From the NCBI RefSeq assembly GCF_000702545.1, contig NZ_JNIO01000008.1:496001-560000 (forward strand): a stretch of DNA of 64,000 nucleotides, in the 5' to 3' direction. Below are positions 51,044 through 58,901 of the stretch, one piece after another. Source of the stretch: Selenomonas sp. AB3002 (GTDB lineage: Bacteria > Bacillota > Negativicutes > Selenomonadales > Selenomonadaceae). The stretch's first letter is position 1. Every line of letters starts with the position of its first letter. Both the position numbers and the translations under genes were made by a program. Under the pieces are notes generated by a model, which was not told where the DNA came from, did no database searches, and saw nothing but the letters and a program-made list of their open reading frames with translations.

Positions 51044-51514
51044 TTATGCAGCTTTCATCCCCAGCCACTTGGCGTAGTGTGGGAGCCTTGCGTAGCGCCT
51101 ATCCTGCATCAGCTTATCGTGAACCTCCCGTTCGCTGAGGTTCCTCCAGCGTCCCTCGTCATACCTGTAGTTCTCCAGGGAGTCCAGGGCTTTTTCCGTC
51201 AATATCTTCACTTCAAAGAGGCTGGAGCCGTCATGGTCAGTGGTACGGATGAAAAGGTGGCCTCCTTCATCGTAGATTTCAACGTCATCGGCGCACTGTA
51301 TGAGCTGAGAGAGCAGGAGATCGAAGATGCCGGTCTTGCCAGCAGGGTACTTGCCGTCCCAGCGTCCTACGGTTCCCTGCATGATAACCTGCCCGTCAAC
51401 GGCGTTGTTTTTGAAGAAGTCTGTGAGCAGATTTCTCTCGCACTCCCAGATTTCCATGGCTTCCTCAGGATTTTCAAGGTAGTCCCAGCTGTTAAAAATA
51501 GTGCTCTTCTTCAT
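51044..51514 (-). CDS. Hypothetical mobile-element protein, 156 aa
   Basis: AGGAGGAGACAACA precedes ATG at 51514. The protein is soluble, with STIFNSWDYLENPEEAMEIW, VIMQGTVGRWDGKYPAGKTG and DVEIYDEGGHLFIRTTDHDG, followed by SEREVHDKLMQDRRYARLPH. The family is not named by me, but proteins of this look are frequent near single-strand-binding genes on conjugative elements. The IS1182-family end is 18 bases beyond the stop. Confidence 0.65.
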   Translation of the reverse strand: MKKSTIFNSWDYLENPEEAMEIWECERNLLTDFFKNNAVDGQVIMQGTVGRWDGKYPAGKTGIFDLLLSQLIQCADDVEIYDEGGHLFIRTTDHDGSSLFEVKILTEKALDSLENYRYDEGRWRNLSEREVHDKLMQDRRYARLPHYAKWLGMKAA

Positions 51515-51721
51515 TGTTGTCTCCTCCTGTGCAGAAAAAATCATCAGAACTGAATTCGGTGCTCTCATAAATATCAAAGATAATCCAATTGGGAACAATA
51601 TTATCTGCTCTGGCAATTCCTCATATGAAGGGGTTCTGTCCTCGACCTCAGCCATATGCTCAGTGAGGTAGTTTTGTTTCAGTTCAAGCATTTGTTCGTG
51701 GGTCAACTCCGTAACCGTCAT
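51492..51721 (-). pseudogene. Small mobile-element protein, frameshifted
   Basis: From ATG 51721 (preceded by AGAGGAGGTTAATTTC) the frame reads MTVTELTHEQMLELKQNYLT and reaches SYEEL. A shift near 51620 into the next frame continues with ADNIVPNWIIFDIYESTEFS and DDFFCTGGDNN, ending at TAA 51492-51494, which overlaps the next gene by 23 bases. Both parts together match the usual length and DDFFC ending of these small proteins. Without the shift, the frame runs on into the next gene as a fusion. Confidence 0.6.
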
Positions 51722-51787
51722 GAAATTAACCTCCTCTGGCTTCTTGGGTAGCGAGAATTATGCGGTTATCTCGCATTCCTATGTGTT

Positions 51788-52135
51788 TCAATCCTTTTTC
51801 TTGGGTGTGAGAAAATCCATCCTGTCCACAATGACCTCCATATCGAAACGGCGGTGGCCATTCTTGTCAGTCCAGCGTTTGGTTTTAAGTTTGCCGGTGA
51901 TGCCAATGCGTGAACCTTTGGCGAGATGGTCTGCCATGGTGATAGCCAGCTGACTGAAGCCAACGATGGGAATGAAGTCGGCAGTGGGCTTCTGGTCAGA
52001 GTTCTTCTTTGAGCGCTGCTTGTCAACAGCCAGGACGGAGGAGGCTATAACGATAGATTTCTTGCCACCGTCTTTGTCATAGATGTTGAAGGAGATATCA
52101 CTGGCCAGGTTGCCAATCAGGCTGACTTTGTTCAT
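51788..52135 (-). CDS. ssb: Single-stranded DNA-binding protein
   Basis: OB-fold SSB: MNKVSLIGNLASDISFNIYD, then FIPIVGFSQLAITMADHLAK and GSRIGITGKLKTKRW with RRFDMEVIVDRMDFL. AGGAGGAAAACACC precedes ATG at 52135. At 115 residues it lacks the acidic C-terminal tail that recruits chromosomal repair proteins, as is usual for element-borne SSBs. It is encoded with the other mobile-element genes, probably to protect transferred DNA. Confidence 0.85.
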   Translation of the reverse strand: MNKVSLIGNLASDISFNIYDKDGGKKSIVIASSVLAVDKQRSKKNSDQKPTADFIPIVGFSQLAITMADHLAKGSRIGITGKLKTKRWTDKNGHRRFDMEVIVDRMDFLTPKKKD

Positions 52136-52148
52136 GGTGTTTTCCTCC

Positions 52149-52421
52149 TCAGTAGATGGCACGTTCAAGTATGATGCCGTATTCCATCAGATTGTTGGCT
52201 GATATTGGATCTTCAAAGAGTATGCGGTCTCTTACCTTGTCCAGGTCATAAGGCTCGATTTCTACGCCACCAAGTCGATACTCTTCCATGATGTGTCCCA
52301 GCAGTGCTTCCCGTCCCGCCTGAGTGTCGGTGTACACCTCCTCACTGTAGCTTCCCAGGATGGAATTTGTACTTTTCATCAGATTGCAGTTGTAGAACTC
52401 ATATCCGGTGTCAACGTCCAT
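52149..52421 (-). CDS. Hypothetical protein, 90 aa, in the ssb operon
   Basis: ATG at 52421 follows AAAGGAG. The sequence is acidic (DVDTGYEFYNCNLMKSTNSI, MEEYRLGGVEIEPYDLDKVR) and ends LMEYGIILERAIY, 14 bases before the ssb start. It is soluble and of unknown family. Co-transcription with ssb is very likely. Confidence 0.6.
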   Translation of the reverse strand: MDVDTGYEFYNCNLMKSTNSILGSYSEEVYTDTQAGREALLGHIMEEYRLGGVEIEPYDLDKVRDRILFEDPISANNLMEYGIILERAIY

Positions 52422-52751
52422 GGTGTGCTCCTTTCTGGAGGCCCTTGCCAGCCCCTCTGCCAATTTTCTTTTTTTGACGGACATGAAATACCACCGTAGA
52501 GAATGAAGGGCAAGGACGCCCGCAGGGTGGCGCAGCTTTCCTTGCCCGGAATGAGCGAGGTGGTATCATGGCAAGGCAAAAAAAGAACCTGTAATCACAG
52601 GCTCTTGTGGTTTTTGTAATCTATCTGCAATGTGGTTGGGAGCAATGCTCTTGCAATTCTGTGTTATTTTATCGGGGCTGGAGAAAGTAAACTGAAATTA
52701 GATAAGAATCAGGAATAATTTAGCTGCATTAGAGGTGAGGAGGAGATAACT
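52422..52751. promoter_or_regulatory. Divergent control region with two hairpins
   Basis: The gap between the minus-strand ssb operon and the plus-strand ArdC operon holds no gene apart from shadow frames. An inverted repeat GGGCAAGGA/TCCTTGCCC lies at 52508-52547. A second hairpin, AGAACCTGT/ACAGGCTCT (52584-52605), is followed on the minus strand by a T run (52577-52583). The second could attenuate minus-strand transcription toward ssb. Confidence 0.5.
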
Positions 52752-52907
52752 ATGAGACACGGACATTTGGCACTGCCGGAGGGGCTTGATGAGGATTTGT
52801 ATGGGAGCTATTGCCCGGAGCTTGACTGGCTTACAAGCGATGAGCTGGATAGCTTGCTGGATGGGGACATGGAAAAGGAGATGATGACATATGGCCTGGC
52901 AGAGTGA
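52752..52907 (+). CDS. Small acidic protein, 51 aa
   Basis: GAGGAGGAGATAACT precedes ATG at 52752. The product (MRHGHLALPEGLDEDLYGSY, ELDWLTSDELDSLLDGDMEK) is strongly acidic and ends in YGLAE. It overlaps the following ArdC-type gene by 17 bases, so translation is coupled. Function is unknown; an acidic DNA-mimic antirestriction role is conceivable but not shown. Confidence 0.6.
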   Translation: MRHGHLALPEGLDEDLYGSYCPELDWLTSDELDSLLDGDMEKEMMTYGLAE

Positions 52908-53556
52908 CAAGCTGAAGGAAGCTCATAAGGAACTGGTGGACAAGGTAATAAAGGACATGGAGGAGGGAAAGGTTTTTTTCTGGGATTCGGAGCACTTGGG
53001 GCATTCGCCCAGGAACATTGACTCCCAGATAGTGAATGGCAGAGAAACCAAACTCTATCACGGAAAGAATAAATTCATCTTGTCATTTATTTCAATTGCT
53101 AAAGGATATAAGGACAGCCGCTGGGGTACTTATAATGCCATAGCTGCCGCAGGTGGTCAGGTTCGTAAGGGTGAGAAGGCAACTCTGGTAGAGGTCTGGG
53201 TTTGGGATAAGCCCGTAAAGCATAAGAATCCCAAGACCGGGAAATGGGAAACCGTATATCAGAAGGAATACAAGTATTACATGGACATGAGGCCTGTAAG
53301 TCCCGGGGCGGTACCCAAGGGGTTCATCCGCTTCGATGAAGATGATTTTGGAGGCAGGTACGGGGCTATCTACTACAGGGGCAAGCTTACAGACAAACAG
53401 GTGGCTGACTATGAGTTGATACCTGCCTGGGAGCGCGACAAGACGATGTGCAACGCGGAGCTTGCAGGAGGCAGGAACACGTCCATTGACCCCAAGGAGA
53501 AGCTTCTGAAAGAATTGGAGAAATCTCCCTTCAAGGGTTTGGCCAAAGGAGCATGA
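52891..53556 (+). CDS. ArdC-type ssDNA-binding domain protein
   Basis: The 221-residue protein corresponds to the N-terminal ssDNA-binding domain of ArdC: GKVFFWDSEHLGHSPRNIDS, RWGTYNAIAAAGGQVRKGEK and ATLVEVWVWDKPVKHKNPKT. There is no HExxH zincin domain. It begins inside the upstream small gene and is followed after one base by another small gene. ArdC proteins protect incoming single-stranded DNA and block restriction; this role is by family analogy. Confidence 0.75.
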   Translation: MAWQSDKLKEAHKELVDKVIKDMEEGKVFFWDSEHLGHSPRNIDSQIVNGRETKLYHGKNKFILSFISIAKGYKDSRWGTYNAIAAAGGQVRKGEKATLVEVWVWDKPVKHKNPKTGKWETVYQKEYKYYMDMRPVSPGAVPKGFIRFDEDDFGGRYGAIYYRGKLTDKQVADYELIPAWERDKTMCNAELAGGRNTSIDPKEKLLKELEKSPFKGLAKGA

Positions 53557-53557
53557 T

Positions 53558-53728
53558 ATGAAGCAGAAAAAGTATTTGGACGAGGCTTATCTCATGAAGG
53601 AAGCAGCCGAGGAAATGGGCTTCGACTATGAGGAAAACGAGCGTCTGCTGGGAGAGGCTGACAGGATAGAGAAATCAGTGACAGAAGCAAAGTCTGGAGA
53701 GGTGGCAGAAAATGGCAACCTACCGTGA
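53558..53728 (+). CDS. Small charged protein, 56 aa
   Basis: AAAGGAG precedes ATG at 53558. The product is helical and rich in Glu and Lys (LDEAYLMKEAAEEMGFDYEE, ERLLGEADRIEKSVTEAKSG). It overlaps the start of the following large gene by 17 bases, the same overlap style as the other genes of this operon. Function is unknown. Confidence 0.6.
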   Translation: MKQKKYLDEAYLMKEAAEEMGFDYEENERLLGEADRIEKSVTEAKSGEVAENGNLP

Positions 53729-56177
53729 TATCTTTGACACACGGGACAGGCTGAATCCCAAGATCGTGGAACGGCTTAGGAAGTATGGCAATCTGGAGCC
53801 ACCGGGCATTTATGGTCGCCCATACAATGGTGGGGCCAAGCATGGACAGGAATATCCACTGTCCAGAGCCAATTACCTGCGGCTGGTTACCATGCAGGAT
53901 GATGAGCACAGGTATAAAGATCCACGCTGGGTGTGGCAGGAGACTGCCAGAAAGAATGGCTGGAAGCTCAAGCCTACCGCCAGGGCTGCGCAGCTTGAGG
54001 TGTACCGCAGAGGTGAAGACGGCAAATCGGTGCCGGAACTGTGGACTTTCTACAACGTGGAAGATTTTAAGAACTATCCCTATGAGCCTCTGGAGGTAAA
54101 GGGGGATAGGCCGGAAGATTTCCGTCAGGCCATAGGCATCCTCAAGGACAATGGCATAGATATATCATGGAAGGCGGGCAGTGAGCAGATTTTTGCGGCT
54201 GTCAAGCAATATGCCAAGGAGCGGGGCGAGGACGAATTCTCCGCTCCCATGACGGCCCATCTGTTTTTGAAGACCAATTACCTCAGCTACGATTATGAGA
54301 AGAATCCACTGTATACTGAGGCCCAGCTTAAGAAGCTCGAGTATAACACCAAGATTATCTTTGCGGCCATCAAGCGGGCGCAGAATCTCTATGACAAGCT
54401 GGAAAGCATACAGGAGAAGGTTCAGCGTCAGGAACAGGCTGTGACAGAAGCTGCCCGGGGCAAAGAGTTTGAGCCGAAGGTGCCGGAAGTGGCCAGGAAT
54501 GGCCTCTTTCAGGATTTGTATGTGGATTTTGCCTGGAGCGAGACTCCTATCCGCAATGAAAAAGGGGAACCCTATAAGGAAGGTATTCACCTTAACGGCG
54601 AAGATGCCTATAAATTCCTGGCTGCCTTCAATGCGCTGGACAAGGAGGTTTTCAATGACAAGCTTCGGGGCTTTATGGGCTATAATAAGGTCAAGATGGC
54701 TATTTCCTATGGCAAATACCATGAGACTGAATATCGCATAAGGGAGCTGGGCAAGCTGAATTTCAAAAATGAAGCCAGCCTGGCCCGGGGGCTGGAGAGG
54801 CATTTCAATGCCTACAGGATTTCGCTGATTGAAATGCCGGAGCTACGGCAGAGCTTACTGCGGAAGAATCAGGGGCTGACAGACGAGCATATAGTTGAGA
54901 ACTGCCAGGAAGCAAATGAGTTCTGCAGCAGGGAAATGCAGAAGATGCGGGCAGAGGAAAATCTATATCTGGAAATGCATCCAGAGATTCAGGCCATCAA
55001 TGCCCAAAAAGCGGATACATTCATTTATGTGGTAAAGAAGGAAGATTTCAAAAGGATGCCCTCAGCTTATATCCTCTCTGCCCAGCTTGAGGAGTCTGCA
55101 GAATTGCAGGTGGCAGAGAAGTCCGGGGACTATCATGTGTTTAGAGAGGGCATGGGAATAAAAGCTGATGAAGTGGCTTTTGAGTCGTCAAGGCCAATAA
55201 GTGCCATGAAGGATAGCAGGATGCCTGTCTACATGGCCTTGGGCGTGGAGGATCAGGTAGCCTTCGTCAATATGCTGGGCAAGCTTAAGCTGGAGGTTAC
55301 AAATACCGGGCCTATCATGGAGGGGCATGCGCCATCCAAGATGAAGTACTGGGGCATGTCGGCTATAGACGAGCTGGCCAGGCTCAAGCAACGGGACTTG
55401 GAAGCAGCCAGGCTGGTCAATGACTGGGGATTCATTGACAGGAAGGTAGTGGAGCAGCAACATCTTGTCTTGAGTTATGATGGCAAGAATTTGACTGAGA
55501 TTACCTTTGAAGAAGGTTGTGGCAGACTTACAGGAGAGGCTTTGGGGCTTAGGCAAGTGGCAGAGGAGAACCCGGAAATCAAGGCAGTGCTATCATGTGC
55601 AGTCAAAATGAAAGGGGGAGCAGATTCCCCGGAAATTCGCGCACTGGTCAATGATGAGCAGGTTACACTGCCTAGTTTCGAGGAACGCCGGGATAAGGTG
55701 CTGGCAGCTAAACCAAACAGCCATGCCCTTAACAGAGACTGGTACAGGTACTATGAAAAGGCGGCTTTGCAGGATCTGACGGCTGCAACTAAGGAAGAAG
55801 TCATGGCTGGCATGGTGAAAATCATGGAGAAGGACGGACTAAGGCCCGTAAAGATAGCCAATATAGCTAGGACGAATCCGGGATTCAAAAATGATTTGCT
55901 GCCGGTGAAAGTGTACGGTGCGAGCAAGTCGAAGAGTGCTGGCGGCGAGAAGTCTGCCAGTACAGCCAGGGACGCTGGGAAGCATGCTGGTCAGAATCTG
56001 ACCATGGAGGAGCAGGCAAACCGGGCGGCCAGGGAGGCAACAAAGAAGGAGCAGAAGGATCTCATCAAGGTTGCGGCTAAAGAAGCCCAAAAGAAAAAGC
56101 TCTCGCCGAAGGAGAGCTTGCTGCAGGGAATTGAAGGAGGAAAGGGGCAGGAGAGGAAGATGGAGATGGGGAAGTAA
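53712..56177 (+). CDS. Large ArdC-like polyvalent protein of a mobile element
   Basis: The 821-residue protein starts with an ArdC-like ssDNA-binding region (YGRPYNGGAKHGQEYPLSRA, PRWVWQETARKNGWKLKPTA). The middle is helical with coiled-coil potential (AQNLYDKLESIQEKVQRQEQ). A later part (about 490-640) contains MPVYMALGVEDQVAFVNMLG and VLSYDGKNLTEITFEEGCG, and the C-terminal 100 residues are basic and repetitive (ANRAAREATKKEQKDLIKVA). Long multi-domain proteins like this are carried by conjugative elements and may enter recipients with the DNA. No nuclease or helicase motif is seen. Confidence 0.65.
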   Translation: MATYRDIFDTRDRLNPKIVERLRKYGNLEPPGIYGRPYNGGAKHGQEYPLSRANYLRLVTMQDDEHRYKDPRWVWQETARKNGWKLKPTARAAQLEVYRRGEDGKSVPELWTFYNVEDFKNYPYEPLEVKGDRPEDFRQAIGILKDNGIDISWKAGSEQIFAAVKQYAKERGEDEFSAPMTAHLFLKTNYLSYDYEKNPLYTEAQLKKLEYNTKIIFAAIKRAQNLYDKLESIQEKVQRQEQAVTEAARGKEFEPKVPEVARNGLFQDLYVDFAWSETPIRNEKGEPYKEGIHLNGEDAYKFLAAFNALDKEVFNDKLRGFMGYNKVKMAISYGKYHETEYRIRELGKLNFKNEASLARGLERHFNAYRISLIEMPELRQSLLRKNQGLTDEHIVENCQEANEFCSREMQKMRAEENLYLEMHPEIQAINAQKADTFIYVVKKEDFKRMPSAYILSAQLEESAELQVAEKSGDYHVFREGMGIKADEVAFESSRPISAMKDSRMPVYMALGVEDQVAFVNMLGKLKLEVTNTGPIMEGHAPSKMKYWGMSAIDELARLKQRDLEAARLVNDWGFIDRKVVEQQHLVLSYDGKNLTEITFEEGCGRLTGEALGLRQVAEENPEIKAVLSCAVKMKGGADSPEIRALVNDEQVTLPSFEERRDKVLAAKPNSHALNRDWYRYYEKAALQDLTAATKEEVMAGMVKIMEKDGLRPVKIANIARTNPGFKNDLLPVKVYGASKSKSAGGEKSASTARDAGKHAGQNLTMEEQANRAAREATKKEQKDLIKVAAKEAQKKKLSPKESLLQGIEGGKGQERKMEMGK

Positions 56178-56190
56178 ATATTATTTTGGA

Positions 56191-56218
56191 AGGCTGGCTG
56201 TTTGAGGTCAGCCTTTTT
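56191..56218 (+). terminator. Terminator of the ArdC operon
   Basis: AGGCTG and CAGCCT pair around an 11-base loop and are followed by five T, 14 bases after the stop of the large gene. Confidence 0.75.
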
Positions 56219-56330
56219 CATAGAGCTTCAAAAGGAAATCGTGCATTGAATGGAGAATAACGGACAATGGTACTTCACGGGGCAAGTTAGGGATTCGGTT
56301 TCCTTGAGTTGTTAGGGGAGGAATAGCTTT

Positions 56331-56831
56331 ATGAAAAAAATGCTTGCTGGTGTATTGGCAGGAGCCATGATGTTTGCTGGAGGGAATGTCGTTTCAGCAG
56401 GAGAAACGGCATGGATGACTGCAAGTGATGTGAGCGTAGGCTATGTACAGCCTGGGATGTCCATGGATGAGGTCAGGAATATTTACGGCCCCTTGAAGGG
56501 AACCACTACTCATTATGATAAGAATGCCCTGGGGTATGGAGACACGGTCAAGATCATTCCCACCGCAGATGGAAATGCCGTTAAATCCATTCTGGTAGAA
56601 GGAAATAATGGTTGGGCTACTCCTGCTGGCATTACAGTGGGCATGAGCATTGACGAGGTGACTAAGATTTACGGTGATGGCTCTGTAAATCCAGTGAAAC
56701 ATAAATCTCATCATATGCCGGGCTTTGACTATTACACGTATTTCCCTGCTTCTGACCATATGATTTACCTGACCTTTGCCGCCAAGGACGGTAAGGTAGC
56801 ATACATCAAGGCCGGGTCTATGGAACGGTGA
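56331..56831 (+). CDS. Exported protein with two BamE/SmpA-like repeats
   Basis: ATG at 56331 follows AGGGGAGGAATAGCTTT. A signal peptide (MKKMLAGVLAGAMMFAGGNV, cut near VSA-GE) precedes two copies of a PGMSMDEVRNIYG / VGMSIDEVTKIYG motif, each followed by a beta-rich stretch (SILVEGNNGW, HMIYLTFAAKDGKVAYIKAG). The GMSxxEVxxxYG pattern is typical of BamE/SmpA-fold periplasmic domains. The protein is not a lipoprotein. Its partner is unknown. Confidence 0.7.
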   Translation: MKKMLAGVLAGAMMFAGGNVVSAGETAWMTASDVSVGYVQPGMSMDEVRNIYGPLKGTTTHYDKNALGYGDTVKIIPTADGNAVKSILVEGNNGWATPAGITVGMSIDEVTKIYGDGSVNPVKHKSHHMPGFDYYTYFPASDHMIYLTFAAKDGKVAYIKAGSMER

Positions 56832-56863
56832 TAATGTTGCTATTTAATTCGATTTAGTATACT

Positions 56864-56910
56864 AACGGCAAAAACCGCCAGTCCAATCAAGGCTGGCGGC
56901 TTTTGCCGTT
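56864..56910. terminator. Bidirectional terminator
   Basis: AACGGCAAAAACCGCCAG and CTGGCGGCTTTTGCCGTT form a long near-perfect stem around an 11-base loop, between convergent genes. Confidence 0.8.
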
Positions 56911-56956
56911 AATGGTGTTAGGGATTTATATTTGGAAAAAAGGGAAAGCGTGATTA

Positions 56957-57400
56957 TCAACTGATGGGAATCTGATGGGAGGTAGGAACCTGTTCCTGGA
57001 GTTTGGGGAGCTGGACTTTCAGCACACCATCCTTGAAATCAGCAGTGGCCTTGGTTTTGTCAATGCCGCTGATGTAGAAGGAACGGGACATCTGGCCGTA
57101 GTTGCGCTCACGGCGGATGTAGTTGCCTTCGCTATCCTGCTCATCATTGTTTTCCTCCCTCTTTGCAGAGAGGGTAAGATAGTTGTTCTCGTAGCCGAGA
57201 GAAATATCCTCCTTTTTGAAGCCGGGAAGGTCGGCGGTAAGTTCATAGGCCGTGCCGTTGTCCTTGACATCGACTTTGAAGCCAGATGTGCTCGTTGCAC
57301 TGGTGAAGGGAGTATCAAAGGCATCCAGCAGGTGATTGAACAAACGTCCTTCTTCCTTCATAATCTCATTACCTGTTGCAAATGGAACCAGACCAAACAT
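56957..57400 (-). CDS. Hsp20/alpha-crystallin small heat-shock protein
   Basis: The alpha-crystallin domain (about residues 40-140) shows DVKDNGTAYELTADLPGFKK, ISLGYENNYLTLSAKREEN and the C-terminal FKDGVLKVQLPKL with the IxI-like tail HQIPIS. The 147-residue length is normal. It acts as a holdase chaperone for unfolding proteins. GAAAGGAGATTGAGCAACC precedes ATG, and a strong promoter with repeated GTCAA elements lies upstream. Confidence 0.9.
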   Translation of the reverse strand: MFGLVPFATGNEIMKEEGRLFNHLLDAFDTPFTSATSTSGFKVDVKDNGTAYELTADLPGFKKEDISLGYENNYLTLSAKREENNDEQDSEGNYIRRERNYGQMSRSFYISGIDKTKATADFKDGVLKVQLPKLQEQVPTSHQIPIS

Positions 57401-57489
57401 GGTTGCTCAATCTCCTTTCATGGAATAAAAACTTTGTCTTCAGGGGGCTGAACCCTTTATCCTGGGGTCCTTTCCCTCTGGCAATTATT

Positions 57490-57517
57490 ATTATACTCCT
57501 AAAGGTCAAAAAGTCAA
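57490..57517 (-). promoter_or_regulatory. Promoter of the small heat-shock gene with GTCAA repeats
   Basis: On the minus strand TTGACT (57512-57517), a 16-base spacer and TATAAT (57490-57495) form a near-consensus sigma-70 promoter. Read on the plus strand, three GTCAA units at 8-base spacing (57505-57525) overlap the -35 region and resemble CtsR heptads, although the spacing differs from the usual CtsR box. Confidence 0.65.
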
Positions 57518-57535
57518 TAGGTCAAAAAGAAAAAA

Positions 57536-57958
57536 TTATTCGTAGAGTATATCTTTGGGAAGCAAGGGGCTGCTGATACTGCGTATGCTGTCTAGGTCCA
57601 GTTCTGTCTTATCGCTGAAGATAAGTTTTTTGAAAGTCGTATCTACCCTTTTGATGGTGCCGCTTAGTATATGATAGGATCCGCCATCCTTATGGGAGTC
57701 CTGCACAAAGTATTCCACGGACACATGGGGGTGAGGGGATAAGCGCAGAAGCTGCTGCATGATGGTGTTCAGGTGCTCCTTTTCATCTTCGCCGAGGTTG
57801 GTTTTAGCAGTGGTGAGACGAGCAGTTTCGGTCGCCAGTGCCTCGTAGCCTGAAAGGGCTGCAAAGGGATTGAACTGGACTGCGCGTTTTTCCATGGATA
57901 TAGGGAAGTATCGGGTGGAAATTGGCCGGGGGTGGTGTATAATATCTGCATAGGGCAT
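57536..57958 (-). CDS. YolD-like protein
   Basis: ATG at 57958 (MPYADIIHHPRPIS) follows AAAGGAGAGCAGCC; an open frame extends upstream without a site. The YolD-like signature is RAVQFNPFAALSGYEALATE, followed by a small beta domain (YHILSGTIKRVDTTFKKLIF, DLDSIRSI). YolD-like proteins often accompany UmuC/DinP-type polymerase genes, but no polymerase gene is beside this one. Confidence 0.8.
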   Translation of the reverse strand: MPYADIIHHPRPISTRYFPISMEKRAVQFNPFAALSGYEALATETARLTTAKTNLGEDEKEHLNTIMQQLLRLSPHPHVSVEYFVQDSHKDGGSYHILSGTIKRVDTTFKKLIFSDKTELDLDSIRSISSPLLPKDILYE

Positions 57959-58153
57959 TTTTGGCTGCTCTCCTTTTTCTGCTTGGATAGTATAGCATAA
58001 TTTTGGCAATTATGAAATATATGTTCTATTAAAGTAAAGTACCAGGATTTTGAGTTAAGAAAGCAGTGGCAGAAGTTTTCCGGCTTTATGGCCAGATAAT
58101 CCCGCGTGAGATTGAACACTGTGACGGCATTATGATTTGAGGTAGTAAAAGTT

Positions 58154-58540
58154 ATGGATTTGAGTCGTATTCATCATGTAGCAATCATCGGCAGCGACTA
58201 TGAGCGCAGCAAGCACTTCTATGTAGACATACTTGGTTTTGAAGTAATCCGCGAGAATTACCGTGAAGCACAGCAGGATTGGAAAATTGATCTGCGGCTT
58301 CAGGACATAGAGCTTGAGCTATTTATCAAGGCAGACTGCCCCCAACGTCCAGGCTGGCCAGGGAAGGAAGCATATGGACTAAGGCATCTGGCCTTTCGGG
58401 TGGATTCTGTAGAGGATACGGTAAGGGAACTTAATGCATTGGGCATTGAGACAGAACCCATTCGGCAAGATACATTCACCGGGGAGAAAATGACATTCTT
58501 CCATGACCCGGATGGACTGCCTTTGGAACTTCACGAGTAG
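58154..58540 (+). CDS. VOC/glyoxalase-family protein (YaeR/SMU1112c type)
   Basis: A single VOC domain: SRIHHVAIIGSDYERSKHFY, VDILGFEVIRENYREAQQDW, GLRHLAFRVDSVEDTVRELN and the final MTFFHDPDGLPLELHE. The metal ligands His in IHHVAI, His in LRHLAF and Glu in LELHE are in the expected places. Length (128 aa) is that of the YaeR group. Substrate unknown; lactoylglutathione-lyase activity is unlikely for this subgroup. Confidence 0.85.
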   Translation: MDLSRIHHVAIIGSDYERSKHFYVDILGFEVIRENYREAQQDWKIDLRLQDIELELFIKADCPQRPGWPGKEAYGLRHLAFRVDSVEDTVRELNALGIETEPIRQDTFTGEKMTFFHDPDGLPLELHE

Positions 58541-58543
58541 GTG

Positions 58544-58746
58544 CTATTTATCTGCTTCGATGATGCCTATTGGGGTGTAGATCATGCCGTTCTTTCCTCG
58601 GTCAGAACGCATTAGTGATATTTCGGATACTTCCATGTTGGAGACAGGCAGGTTCATTTGCATTTTCTCCATGGTGTCCGTGGGTTCTCCTTTACGTACC
58701 AGATTAACGTGCGGAACAAATTTCTTACGGTCTTTCAAAAGACTGT
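58544..58746 (-). pseudogene. 3' remnant of a 2'-5' RNA ligase / ThpR-like gene
   Basis: The minus-strand frame reads [20 protein letters not shown] and then VSNMEVSEISLMRSDRGKNG, ending IGIIEADK. This is the C-terminal part of LigT/ThpR cyclic phosphodiesterases, with the second HxT/N-type motif (PHVNLVR). The first two thirds of the gene are missing and are replaced by the start of an endonuclease IV gene. Confidence 0.65.
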
Positions 58747-58856
58747 GGTGGTTTGCGGGTGAAAAAGGCAAATGTGTCGGCCTTGATGTTAACGGCATCT
58801 TTGCCCATGGCAAGATAACCTTTGGCAGAAGAAAGATGACAGCCGATGTGGAGCAT
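58725..58856 (-). pseudogene. 5' remnant of an endonuclease IV (nfo) gene
   Basis: ATG at 58856 follows AGGAGGAATTATC and encodes [20 protein letters not shown] and [12 protein letters not shown], the N terminus of the TIM-barrel AP endonuclease IV. It then runs out of frame into the ThpR-like remnant and stops. Only about 35 of some 280 codons remain. Confidence 0.7.
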
Positions 58857-58901
58857 GATAATTCCTCCTAGCAATGATACGGAAATGAGGGAGAATGGAA
58901 A

